Part shown: piece by piece, positions 26,769 through 36,207 of the stretch
Position numbering within the stretch: the first letter of the stretch is position 1
Layout of the letters: each line of letters starts with the position of its first letter
DNA from: Anaeromyxobacter dehalogenans
GTDB lineage: Bacteria > UBP6 > JAFGXH01
NCBI GenBank assembly: GCA_020718465.1
Contig: DYRY01000001.1
Location: 7,614-43,820, forward strand
Length of the DNA stretch: 36,207 nucleotides
Reading direction: 5' to 3'
Position numbers and translations under genes: made by a program
The notes under the pieces: generated by a model
What the model was told of the DNA's origin: nothing
The model's database searches: none
The model's input: the letters and a program-made list of their open reading frames with translations, nothing else

Positions 26769-29700
26769 TTAATGTGTATCAAGATACTCTTTTGCTTCAT
26801 GATTATTTGGATCAAATTCAAGAACTTTTTTGAATGCGCTTTTAGCTCTTAGAGCATCATTTGCAGCACCTCTTAGACGACCAATATTAAGGAATAGATC
26901 TATTTTCATTTGATTATCCTCAATTTTTGCTTGGTTTAGTTGAAGCATTTGGAAAACTTTAAGAGCTCCTTCTGAATCTCCCATCTCCATTAACATTGTT
27001 CCAAGCTCCATTTGACCTGGAATATATCCCATTTTTAAACGATTTGCTGTTTCATAACAAGAGATAGCTTTATCATAGTCAGAGGCATTTCGACAAGCTC
27101 TACCTAAATAAACCATATATACATGTCTATCTTCAAAATTTCGATCTGTTTTAAGATTATTAAAAAAATCATCAAAATAGTTAAAAAAATTAAAAGACTC
27201 TGTTGAATTTGAGTATAACTCTATCAACTCAAGCATAAGAGATTGATTCTCTCGATCATTATCAAAATCCTCCTCTTTAAATGGAATAACCATCTCTGGT
27301 TGTTTCAATTTATTAAGGTATAAATCAATTAATTCCTCTCTAAGTTTAACTTTTTTTTCTCCAGATGCTTTTTTTAACTCTACATTAAGAAGATTTACAT
27401 ACATGTTATAATCCCCTTTATTTTTTGCAATCTCTTTTAAACCACTTACAGCCTCCATTGAGTCTGGTTTATACTCAAATGCCTTATTATAACATTTAAT
27501 TGATAAATCCTCTTTTCCAAAATTATGATATGCAATAACCCCCATTTTTACAAAAACAGAGGCCTTTAACTCATTTGATTCAATCTCTGGAATACGATTT
27601 TTAATAAAATCAAAATAGCCTTTAAGATTATCATTTGCAACATATATTTTTTCAGCATAAAAAAGATACTCTCCATTTTCAGAGTTATTTTGGATTAAAT
27701 CTTTTATTAATTCAAGAGCCTCTGATGGTTGATTAAGTTGTTCCATAAAAATTTTAACTTTTTTAAAAATTATCTCACTCAATTTACTATCTTCAACAAA
27801 CTCAATTTTTTCATCTAAAAGAGCAATCAATTCACTCCAATTTTTTTGAGCAAATAGAATTTGTTCTCTAACATCAAGAATCTGCTTATTGTAAGGATCA
27901 TGCTCTCTAATAAAAGAGACACACTCTTGAGCTCTCTCTATCTGATTTAGATGTTGAGCATATATTGTTGCAAGTTGTACCTGAATATCAATCTGTTCAT
28001 CTTTTGATGTTGCTCTTTTAAATTTAGATAAGTAAAGTGTTGCAACTTTATCATAATTAGCTAAATCTTTATAGCACTCAAGAAGTATTAACTCTGTTTG
28101 TGCCGTTTCAGGTGAATTTTCATAGGATATTTCAGCAATTTTTACAGCTCTTTCTAGAAGCTCTTTTTTATCTTTTTGATGTTTAAAAAGTTTTAAGTAG
28201 TAGTAAGCAGTACGATTTAAATGATAAACCTCATTAGGATAGAGTTTTAAAAAATCCTCTAAAACAGGTATAATTGCCTCAAAATTATCTTCACTTTTAT
28301 AATATTCAAAAAGTTTTCCAAGAATAGCCTCCTCTGAATGATTTAACTCTCTTGCTTTTTCAAAACACTCAACTCCACCATCAATATCACCTAAATGATC
28401 ATAAAGCAGATATCCCTGTTTTTGATAAACTTCAAAAAGAGTGTTTGAATCTTTAATAAGTGATATTAATTTTGTATAAACTCCTCTTAGTTTATCATAC
28501 TCACCATACTCATTATACATAGATTCAAGTTTATTTAAAGCCTCAATATGTTGAGGATTTTTCTCTAAAATAACAAGAAAATATTTTTCTGCTTGTTGAA
28601 AATTTCCCATATATTTATGTGAAATATCACCCATCAAAAGATATACATCTATTGATTTTTCATCACCCTTTAAAGCTACAAGAAGTGTTTGATAAATCTG
28701 GATTAATTTATCAAAATCATTAGTCATTTCTGCATAATTTACACCAATCTGAAGAATCTCGCCATCACCCTTTGATAATAAAAGAGCCTCTCCATATTTT
28801 TTCATTCCACGCTCAATCTCTGAAACATCAAAAAACTGTTTCATCTCATCTTTCATTAAATCAAGTTTTAGAGCATCCTCAACACCCTGCATATTTATAA
28901 TGAGGCTGTATATGGAATCAAGTTCATCATACCTACTTGAATCAATATAAACAGGTTTTAATATCTCTAAAATTTTTAGTTTTAACTCAAGTTGATCAAC
29001 TTTTAGAAAATCATTGAGTTTTAATAGAAATTTAGTTGCTCTATCCTCAAGAGGATCCCATTCTAATATCTCTCCAAGTAAAGATATTGCATGTTCAAAA
29101 TCTCTAAATTTTTCAACTAAAAATTTTGAAACCTCTAATTTTAATAAAAGAAGTTCACCTTGGTCATCAAGAAGATCTATTTTTCTATAATAAAGCTCTC
29201 TCATTTTTTCAAATGATTTTATATTATTAAGGGATGAGATATATTTATCTAAAATCTCAATGTTTTGTTCATCTAACTCATAAGCTGATGACAAGAAGTT
29301 AGTTGATTTTTCGGGTTCATTTAGTTTAGTTTTATAGATCTCAGATAATTTTATATAGAGGTCAATTTTTAAATCAATATCTGAAAAATCCACTTTTTCA
29401 AGATAGTTTTCAAAAATCTCTGTTGCTCTTCTATAGTTTTTTGTCTCCTCAATTAACTCCTCTATTGTTAATAAAATCTCTCTTTCTTGAGTAAAAATAA
29501 AAATTTTATCATAATATGTGATTGCATCTTCATAATTTTTACTCTGTTCATGATAGATTTCAGCTATTTTAAGAAGTATTGGAACCTGTTTTGAATCTGA
29601 AAGTGTTTTAAGCCATTTTTCATGGATAGAGATAAGATTGCTCCATCTCTCTTTAATAGAGTATAGTTGTTCAAGTGCATCATAAATATGAGGCAATATA

Positions 29701-32462
29701 TCACTATTTGAAATAAATTGCTCAAGATAAGTTATTAACTCATCCTCACTAAATTTTGCTTTTATTAAAAAGGTAAACATTTTAGAGGCTCTATCAAATC
29801 TCTCAACTTTTTCAAGATAGATTTTTCCCATTTTAAACATAAGTGGAATAAGGGCAATTTTATTGCCTTCATTTTTAAGAAATTCAAATTTCTCCTCTAA
29901 AATAGAGATTAATCTATCATAATTCTCAAGTGATTCATAAATTGTTTCAAGATTTGAGAGAACTTTTAATCTATTTTCTGTTGAATCAATAATCTGTTCA
30001 TATAGTTCTGCTCCATACTCAATATTTTTAAGATATTTAAACTGAATATCAGCAGCTGCCTCAATATATTGTGGTTCAGAAGTAATCTCAATAACTCTTT
30101 TATAAAAATTTGCTAACTCTTCCCATTTTTGAAGTTCATTAAGATATGAAATTAGTGTATCTTGATGCTCCTCTTGATTATATGAGTCCAAATCATAAAG
30201 TTTATATAAAAATGGTAAAGCTTTCTCTTTATTTTTAAATTGCTCAAGAGCAATATCTCTTAATCTATATAGAGTTTCAACTTTTTCATCCTCAATCTCC
30301 TCTTTTAATTTAAGAATATTAAAAAGTTGAGAATATTTATCCAGAGTTGTATAAATTTCATCTAAAAATTGAAGAGTATCCTTATTATAAGAATCAATTT
30401 CAATAACTTTTGCAAAATATATCTCAGATTCAATATAATTTGAAAATTGAAATAGCATTCTACCTAAATCAAAAAGAACAATTTTATAGAGTTTATTCTC
30501 TTTTGTTAATGATATTACTATTTTTTTCAAAGATTCAATAAGACGTTCCTCAAAACCCATTGATTCAACATACTCTTTTAGTTCATTATAAATATCAATA
30601 TTTGGGTTTAGTTGAATAGAGGCAATAAAGTAGTCATATGCTTTTCCTGTTTCACTACTTCTATCAAGATAAATTTTAGCAACTTTATAACATAGAAGAG
30701 ATTGTTCCTCTTTTGAAGTAACAGTTTTGATTCTCATTTGATTTAGTTTTATTTGATAGGGGATGTTATCTGTTGACTCAAAAAGTGAATCAAGATAGTT
30801 ATATATATCTTCACTATATTTTTTCTCTTGAATGAATTTAAAAAGAAGTTTTATTGCATCTTCATGCTCTGGATTCATATCAAGAATTAATGTGAGTTTT
30901 TGATAGGCCTCCTCATATCTCTCAAATTTTGAAGAGAGAATCTCAGCAAGTTGATACTCAATTTTCTCACTCTCATCTTGGTCAATAATAAACTCTTTGT
31001 AGTTTTCAAGAAAAGAGATAAGTTCTTCATGCTTATTGAGTTCTTCATATAAAACTCTTACTCTTTGAACTATATCTTGATTTTCAACATACCCATACTC
31101 TGTTAAAAATTCAAGGTAGTATTTTATTGCCTCTTCATAATTTTGAAGTTTTTGGTCAAAAATATATGCACGTTTTTTATCATACCCTTCAACATCATCA
31201 ACATACTCTCTCATTTTTCCAATAAGAACTAAAAGAGAACTCCAATCTTGAGATTGTTCATATAGTTTTTCAAGCTCGAAATAGAATGTTGTCTCTTCTG
31301 GTGTTAATGATATCATCTTTTGATATAGCTCAATTGCTTGTGGTAGTTGAAATAGTCTCTCTTGATAGATAAATGCTGCCTCTTTTAAAACATCTATTTT
31401 TGAGGAGATATCTTCAATATAATTGGCCTGTTTTAGATATGTGAGAACAAGCTCATTGTAATTCTCCTCCTCGTTTAAAATCTCCACCAAATATTGAAAT
31501 GCCTCTTCATAGTAAAAATCACCACCTTTTACATACTCTAGAAGATACTTTTTAGCCAATTTTGAGTCTCCCAAAATTGTGTATGATATTGTACCAATTT
31601 TGTAAGATAAAAATGTTTTTTTATTTGAGTTTGGATATATTGAAACTAATGTTTTAACAATAATTTGGTGTGAATTTAATTGATCAGCATACTGCTCTAG
31701 CTTTTCAAAATAGTCATCTCTATTTTGGTCTAATTGATAACCAAAAAGAAGAGTATTGAATATCTGTTCATCTCTTTCTGGAAAACTATTCTCTAGAAGC
31801 TCTATCTTATATTCTATTATAGTTTTTAATTCATCACTTTTTTCATCTTTTTTATATAGAGATGTAAGAGCATCAAAAAGTAAAAGTAATTTCTCCCACT
31901 CTCCTATTTTTCTATAAATTGGTTCTAATATCGTTAGTAGTTCAATATCACTCTGTTTCTTGTTAAATATAAAATCTAATAGATTAAGTGATTCTGAATG
32001 CATCTGATCAATATCTAATGCACTATCAAGATATTCAGCAGCACTTTTAAAATTACTTTCTTGAAGAGATAGTGAAGCTAATTCATAATAAAATGAAAGC
32101 TTCTGATCATCTTCAACTTTTGGTAAAACAGATTGATAAACATCTATTAATATATTAAAAGATGATACACTTCTACAAAGTGATTCAAAATATTTAAAAT
32201 GCTGGAGTGTAAATGGTTCATAAGAGATTAAAGACTTTAACTCACCTATAGCCTTATCTGTTTGCATAAGCATTTCATCATAGATAAGTGCCTTTTTTAG
32301 AGTATACTTACTAATAAGAGAGCCATCATCTATCTTCTCTGTAAAAATCTGATAAATGTTGAGAAGTTCCTCCCAATTTTCAGAAGTAGAATATTCAACT
32401 TCTAATTTTTCCAGTAATGATAGATTCTCTGGTTGTTCTAAAAACTGATCTCTCAACTCCAT
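26769..32462 (-). CDS. Giant TPR-repeat protein, 1897 aa
   Basis: Dense degenerate TPR helices (AEKYFLVILEKNPQHIEALNKLESMYNEYGEYDKL, AKSAFKKVLEFDPNNHEAKEYL); AGGAG SD before ATG. Confidence 0.92.
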   Translation of the reverse strand: MELRDQFLEQPENLSLLEKLEVEYSTSENWEELLNIYQIFTEKIDDGSLISKYTLKKALIYDEMLMQTDKAIGELKSLISYEPFTLQHFKYFESLCRSVSSFNILIDVYQSVLPKVEDDQKLSFYYELASLSLQESNFKSAAEYLDSALDIDQMHSESLNLLDFIFNKKQSDIELLTILEPIYRKIGEWEKLLLLFDALTSLYKKDEKSDELKTIIEYKIELLENSFPERDEQIFNTLLFGYQLDQNRDDYFEKLEQYADQLNSHQIIVKTLVSIYPNSNKKTFLSYKIGTISYTILGDSKLAKKYLLEYVKGGDFYYEEAFQYLVEILNEEENYNELVLTYLKQANYIEDISSKIDVLKEAAFIYQERLFQLPQAIELYQKMISLTPEETTFYFELEKLYEQSQDWSSLLVLIGKMREYVDDVEGYDKKRAYIFDQKLQNYEEAIKYYLEFLTEYGYVENQDIVQRVRVLYEELNKHEELISFLENYKEFIIDQDESEKIEYQLAEILSSKFERYEEAYQKLTLILDMNPEHEDAIKLLFKFIQEKKYSEDIYNYLDSLFESTDNIPYQIKLNQMRIKTVTSKEEQSLLCYKVAKIYLDRSSETGKAYDYFIASIQLNPNIDIYNELKEYVESMGFEERLIESLKKIVISLTKENKLYKIVLFDLGRMLFQFSNYIESEIYFAKVIEIDSYNKDTLQFLDEIYTTLDKYSQLFNILKLKEEIEDEKVETLYRLRDIALEQFKNKEKALPFLYKLYDLDSYNQEEHQDTLISYLNELQKWEELANFYKRVIEITSEPQYIEAAADIQFKYLKNIEYGAELYEQIIDSTENRLKVLSNLETIYESLENYDRLISILEEKFEFLKNEGNKIALIPLMFKMGKIYLEKVERFDRASKMFTFLIKAKFSEDELITYLEQFISNSDILPHIYDALEQLYSIKERWSNLISIHEKWLKTLSDSKQVPILLKIAEIYHEQSKNYEDAITYYDKIFIFTQEREILLTIEELIEETKNYRRATEIFENYLEKVDFSDIDLKIDLYIKLSEIYKTKLNEPEKSTNFLSSAYELDEQNIEILDKYISSLNNIKSFEKMRELYYRKIDLLDDQGELLLLKLEVSKFLVEKFRDFEHAISLLGEILEWDPLEDRATKFLLKLNDFLKVDQLELKLKILEILKPVYIDSSRYDELDSIYSLIINMQGVEDALKLDLMKDEMKQFFDVSEIERGMKKYGEALLLSKGDGEILQIGVNYAEMTNDFDKLIQIYQTLLVALKGDEKSIDVYLLMGDISHKYMGNFQQAEKYFLVILEKNPQHIEALNKLESMYNEYGEYDKLRGVYTKLISLIKDSNTLFEVYQKQGYLLYDHLGDIDGGVECFEKARELNHSEEAILGKLFEYYKSEDNFEAIIPVLEDFLKLYPNEVYHLNRTAYYYLKLFKHQKDKKELLERAVKIAEISYENSPETAQTELILLECYKDLANYDKVATLYLSKFKRATSKDEQIDIQVQLATIYAQHLNQIERAQECVSFIREHDPYNKQILDVREQILFAQKNWSELIALLDEKIEFVEDSKLSEIIFKKVKIFMEQLNQPSEALELIKDLIQNNSENGEYLFYAEKIYVANDNLKGYFDFIKNRIPEIESNELKASVFVKMGVIAYHNFGKEDLSIKCYNKAFEYKPDSMEAVSGLKEIAKNKGDYNMYVNLLNVELKKASGEKKVKLREELIDLYLNKLKQPEMVIPFKEEDFDNDRENQSLMLELIELYSNSTESFNFFNYFDDFFNNLKTDRNFEDRHVYMVYLGRACRNASDYDKAISCYETANRLKMGYIPGQMELGTMLMEMGDSEGALKVFQMLQLNQAKIEDNQMKIDLFLNIGRLRGAANDALRAKSAFKKVLEFDPNNHEAKEYLDTH

Positions 32463-32645
32463 ACTTCAACTCCTACAATTTAAAAAACTAGAAATACTTT
32501 ATCATGACTATTTTGTCATTGTAAAGAAATTATTAAAATAATTTAAAAAATCTTTATTTTAGATTTTTTCTATTTTTCACAATAATAAAATATAACTCAC
32601 TATTATTTAAAAGAATAATAAAATAGAGAATAGATTCACAAATAA

Positions 32646-32674
32646 TTGACAAATTTATTAAAAGAATGTAAATT
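32646..32674 (+). promoter_or_regulatory. Putative sigma70 promoter upstream of the RND exporter gene
   Basis: TTGACA, 17-bp spacer, TAAATT; AGAGGA SD before ATG 32701. Confidence 0.5.
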
Positions 32675-32700
32675 ATCTCTTACTCTTTTTAGAGGATTAT

Positions 32701-35340
32701 ATGTTTTTTATAAGAAAGTTGGTATCTTTAAGAATATACATATTTATCTTTTCACTTCTTTTTGTTGCCTATCTTGGTTATAGAGCTATTTTTATTAATA
32801 TAGATTTTTCAACAAGATCACTCTATTTATCTGATGATCCTGAACTTGATTTTCTTGCAGCCCATCAAAAAATTTTTGGAAATGATGATGGATTAATTAT
32901 TTTAGCACTTAAAAGTGAAAAAATATTCACACCTGCTTTTATAAAAATGGTTGATGAACTAACAAACTCAATCTCTAATATAACAATCAAAAGAGAGAAA
33001 CTAAAAGTTGATACAGATAAGAAGGAGCAATCAAGACTTAAAGGTTTTGATAACTCTTCAGAAAAAAATAGTAAAACTTTAATGAATAGTGAAAAAAATG
33101 AAATAAACTCTGATTCTGAAGAGATTATTGATGAAGATATTATTAATGATTCAGAAAAAATAGATATTTCTGATAAAAAATCAGATAAATCAGAGGAACA
33201 AAATGGTAATATTGATAAAAATGTTATTAATATTCAATTTGATCCATACAAAGCCCCTATTGGCTCTTTAATAAAACCTGTTGAGTATGTTATCTCAATT
33301 ACAAACACTCAACATATTTATGGAAAAAACACAGATGATGAAAATATTGTTGACCTAATTATTGAGCCTTTTATCTCTCAAAATGAGCTTAATAGCTTTA
33401 GAATAGATGACTATTCAGAGTTAGCTCAGTTAAAAAAGAGTGTTTTAGAAAGTAATCTTCTAAAAAAACAGCTTATATCTGAAGATGGTAAAACAACTGC
33501 AATTGTATTAAAAATTGATAATATATTAACAACAGAGGGAGAACGAAGAGGGGTTATAGTAAAAGTTATGGAGATTTTTAATAATTATAAAAAAAATAAT
33601 CCAGAACTTTTTAAAAATCTAAATGTTCAATATGGTTTTAGTGGAATTCCTATTGTTCAGGGGGAGTATAGTCGACTTATTAGTAGTGATCTATTTTTCT
33701 TCTTTTTTCTATCTGCTTTTGTTATGGGGGTTGTTCTTCTGTATCTCTTTAAAAAACCACATGGAATCTTTTTGCCCCTCACAATTGTTTCACTGGCTGC
33801 TATTGCAACTTTTGGTATTATGTCTATGAGTGGTGAGAGTCTTAATATTGTGAATAATATTATCCCAACTCTTATTCTTGTTATTGGATTATCAGATACA
33901 ATTCATATTCTTCATAGATACCATTTTGAGATAAATGAGAGTGGATTAGAGAAGCAAAAAGCAATAGAGATAACATTTTTTGACCTTTTTAAGGCATGTT
34001 TTATAACTAGTTTTACAACTGCTATTGGTTTTTTCTCCCTTCTCTCTGCAAAAATAGATATTATTAAACGGCTTGGGTTTTATTCTGGAGTTGGAATTCT
34101 TTTAGCATTTATTTTTATTATTTTACTACTTCCTGGAGCACTCTATTTTCTTAAAAAACCAGTTTTTAAAAAAAGAAAAGAGGGAATCGATATATCTGGA
34201 TTACTTCTTAAAATTCATGAGTTTAATATTAAACATCCATGGAAAAATCTTATTGTTGCAACATTAATCCTTTTGATTGCAATCTATTTTATAACAAAAA
34301 TGGATATTAACACACATATGCTTGAGGAGTTAAAAGAGGATAATCCTATTCGTCAAGGAATTCTATTTGTTGAAAAAAATATGACTGGTGTTTTACCAAT
34401 TGAGATATCAATTGAATCCAAAAGTGGTGAAAAAAACTCAATTTTAAGAAGTGATGTTCTTAAAGCAATGGATGAACTGAAAAAAGAGCTTAGAAAAAAT
34501 AGCTCAATTGGGTTCATTGTAACAATATCAGATTATATAAAAGAGAGTTATTGGGCTGCAAATGGCTCAACAGATAACTATTTTGTTATTCCAGATAGTA
34601 AAGAGTTAATATTAAACTACTATGGAAGACTAAAAGATTCTGAAAAAGGGGAGAGAGATATTGGAAATATAGTTTCCTCTAACGGAGATAAATTAAAGTT
34701 ATCATTTGCCCAAAGTGATGTTGGATTAAATCAATTTTTTATTACAATTGATAAATTGAAAAAAGATATTGATAAACTATTTCCAAAAGATATTAATGTA
34801 AAAATTACAGGTGGAACTTTTGTTGCATATAGAGCTCTTGATAATATTATTCGTGATATGATACTATCATTGGGACTTGCTTTTATTTTTATTGCAGCAA
34901 CAATGATTATAATGCTTCGCTCTTTTAAATTGGGTCTTTTGAGTATGATTCCAAACATTATTCCAATTCTGCTTACAATGGGAGTTATGGGTGCTTTTGG
35001 TATTATTGTTAGAACATCTACTGTTTTGATATTCTCAATTGCACTTGGAATTGCAGTTGATGACTCAATACATTTTTTAGCGAGATATAAAATAGAGGCA
35101 GAGAAGCATAAAAATAGTAAAGATACTCTTAAGTATACAATGTTAGGAACAGGAAAGGCAATTATATTTACAACTGTTTTAATAACTATTGGAGTTATGG
35201 TTTTGCTTTTTTCCGATTTTATTGCAATAGTTCACTACTCTATATTAACTATGGTTGTTATGGTGGCAGCTCTTTTGGGAGTTTTATTTGTTCTACCACC
35301 ACTATTAGCAATAATTAACCCATTAAAACTGAAAAAATAG
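32701..35340 (+). CDS. MMPL/RND-superfamily exporter (COG1033 type)
   Basis: Two 6-TM-like halves; IPTLILVIGLSDTIHILHRYHFE and FSIALGIAVDDSIHFLARYKIEAEKHKNSKDTLKYTMLGTGKAIIFTTVLITIG. Confidence 0.92.
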   Translation: MFFIRKLVSLRIYIFIFSLLFVAYLGYRAIFINIDFSTRSLYLSDDPELDFLAAHQKIFGNDDGLIILALKSEKIFTPAFIKMVDELTNSISNITIKREKLKVDTDKKEQSRLKGFDNSSEKNSKTLMNSEKNEINSDSEEIIDEDIINDSEKIDISDKKSDKSEEQNGNIDKNVINIQFDPYKAPIGSLIKPVEYVISITNTQHIYGKNTDDENIVDLIIEPFISQNELNSFRIDDYSELAQLKKSVLESNLLKKQLISEDGKTTAIVLKIDNILTTEGERRGVIVKVMEIFNNYKKNNPELFKNLNVQYGFSGIPIVQGEYSRLISSDLFFFFFLSAFVMGVVLLYLFKKPHGIFLPLTIVSLAAIATFGIMSMSGESLNIVNNIIPTLILVIGLSDTIHILHRYHFEINESGLEKQKAIEITFFDLFKACFITSFTTAIGFFSLLSAKIDIIKRLGFYSGVGILLAFIFIILLLPGALYFLKKPVFKKRKEGIDISGLLLKIHEFNIKHPWKNLIVATLILLIAIYFITKMDINTHMLEELKEDNPIRQGILFVEKNMTGVLPIEISIESKSGEKNSILRSDVLKAMDELKKELRKNSSIGFIVTISDYIKESYWAANGSTDNYFVIPDSKELILNYYGRLKDSEKGERDIGNIVSSNGDKLKLSFAQSDVGLNQFFITIDKLKKDIDKLFPKDINVKITGGTFVAYRALDNIIRDMILSLGLAFIFIAATMIIMLRSFKLGLLSMIPNIIPILLTMGVMGAFGIIVRTSTVLIFSIALGIAVDDSIHFLARYKIEAEKHKNSKDTLKYTMLGTGKAIIFTTVLITIGVMVLLFSDFIAIVHYSILTMVVMVAALLGVLFVLPPLLAIINPLKLKK

Positions 35341-35348
35341 AGGATATT

Positions 35349-36207
35349 ATGAGTGATTTTAGTGTTATAGATTATTCAACAGCTATATATGGCTCAATAT
35401 CTGGTAATGAGCCAATTGTTATTTTTGGTAGAGTTGAGGGTGATATTAATTTATCAAATATATTGGTTATTGAGGAATCTGGAGTTGTGAAAGCAACAGT
35501 TGAGGCAAAAACCCTTGTTTTAAAAGGAATTTTTATTGGTGAGATATATGTTGATGGTGTTATTGAGATCTCTGAAAAAGCTATATTCATAGGAAAACTA
35601 AAATGTAACACACTCTCTATTGCTGATGGTGCAAAAATAAAAGCAGATATTGAGATTTTTATGAATCGCAAACCCATTAAAGAGAAAAAAAATGAACAAA
35701 AAGCTATTGAAAAGAAAAATAAGTTGTTTTTAGATGAAATCAAAAAAATAGAAACAATAAACACAGATGATTCTGTTGTTTTTTTAGAAGAAAAAACTTT
35801 AACTGAAAACTCTACTGTTTATTTAGAAGAAAAAAAAGAGAAAGATTCTGTTATTTTATTAGAAGAAAAAACTTTAATACCTGATGTTAACAAATCAGAA
35901 ATAATAAAAGATAACAATCCACAACCAACAAAAAATGAAAAATCAGATAAAAACAAAGTTAAATCTAAAAGTGAACAAAAAATAAAGGCACAAAATAGTC
36001 TAAAAATGGATAACTCTCTTTTTGATGAGTATAAAAATTGGCTAAAAAATAGTGAAACTAAAACAGTAAATAGTTTACAAAAAGAGAATAATGAAACTAA
36101 AGTTGATGAGCTCAAAGAAGAGACTGTTTTTAATGAAAGTAAAGTTGATGAGCTCAAAGAAGAGACTGTTTTTGATGAAAGTAAAGTTGATGAACTCAAA
36201 GAAGAGA
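35349..36207 (+). CDS. Bactofilin (polymer-forming cytoskeletal protein) with long acidic/lysine-rich tail; truncated by the right window edge
   Basis: ATG 35349 after AGAGGA: MSDFSVIDYSTAIYGSISGNEPIVIFGRVEGDINLSNILVIEESGVVKATVEAKTLVLKGIFIGEIYVDGVIEISEKAIFIGKLKCNTLSIADGAKIKADIEI; frame open to window end. Confidence 0.85.
   Translation, partial: MSDFSVIDYSTAIYGSISGNEPIVIFGRVEGDINLSNILVIEESGVVKATVEAKTLVLKGIFIGEIYVDGVIEISEKAIFIGKLKCNTLSIADGAKIKADIEIFMNRKPIKEKKNEQKAIEKKNKLFLDEIKKIETINTDDSVVFLEEKTLTENSTVYLEEKKEKDSVILLEEKTLIPDVNKSEIIKDNNPQPTKNEKSDKNKVKSKSEQKIKAQNSLKMDNSLFDEYKNWLKNSETKTVNSLQKENNETKVDELKEETVFNESKVDELKEETVFDESKVDELKEE
36093..36207 (+). repeat. 42-bp tandem repeat (14-aa ESKVDELKEETVFD), about 2.7 copies, continues past window
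   Basis: Units start at 36093, 36135, 36177 with few differences. Confidence 0.92.

Noticed and set aside
35372-36199. Minus-strand ORFs 35372..35764 and 35819..36199 (Ser/Leu repeats)
   Set aside because: Antisense to the bactofilin CDS and its tandem repeats; the plus frame has the recognisable fold and SD.
1-36207. Search for mobile elements, phage or defence genes
   Set aside because: No transposase, integrase, restriction-modification, toxin-antitoxin or phage structural signature was recognised; the ankyrin and VWA proteins alone are not enough to claim a defence system.

Overview
The window is a very AT-rich bacterial stretch with dense coding on both strands. The repertoire suggests a delta-proteobacterial/Myxococcota-like lineage (DUF4398 lipoproteins, OmpA with thrombospondin-3 repeats, LpoB/CsgG-like proteins, a giant TPR protein, a bactofilin), but this placement is inferred by eye only. 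Recognisable genes: RsmI, a CheY-like response regulator, adenosine deaminase, a PlsC-like acyltransferase, a YfbK-like VWA lipoprotein, an ArsA/GET3-like ATPase, cytidine deaminase, tRNA-Asn(GTT), a LolA-like lipoprotein-sorting protein, an acyl-CoA dehydrogenase, a beta-barrel OMP, an ankyrin protein, the OmpA/TSP3 envelope cluster, a geranylgeranyl-reductase-type flavoprotein, a degenerate Nudix protein, a 1.9-kaa TPR protein, an MMPL/RND exporter, and a bactofilin running off the right edge. Items the ORF track does not show: (i) a textbook promoter plus abutting FadR-like palindrome controlling the acyl-CoA dehydrogenase; (ii) a frameshifted small minus-strand ORF with a DRVDISDEAR motif at 6472-6739; (iii) a 33-aa hydrophobic micro-ORF joined by TGATG in the envelope operon; (iv) the truncated bactofilin CDS with 42-bp tandem repeats; (v) tandem repeats at both window ends. 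No CRISPR array, transposase, phage module or recognised defence system was seen. The best candidate for an under-described system is the envelope operon at 17193-21306.
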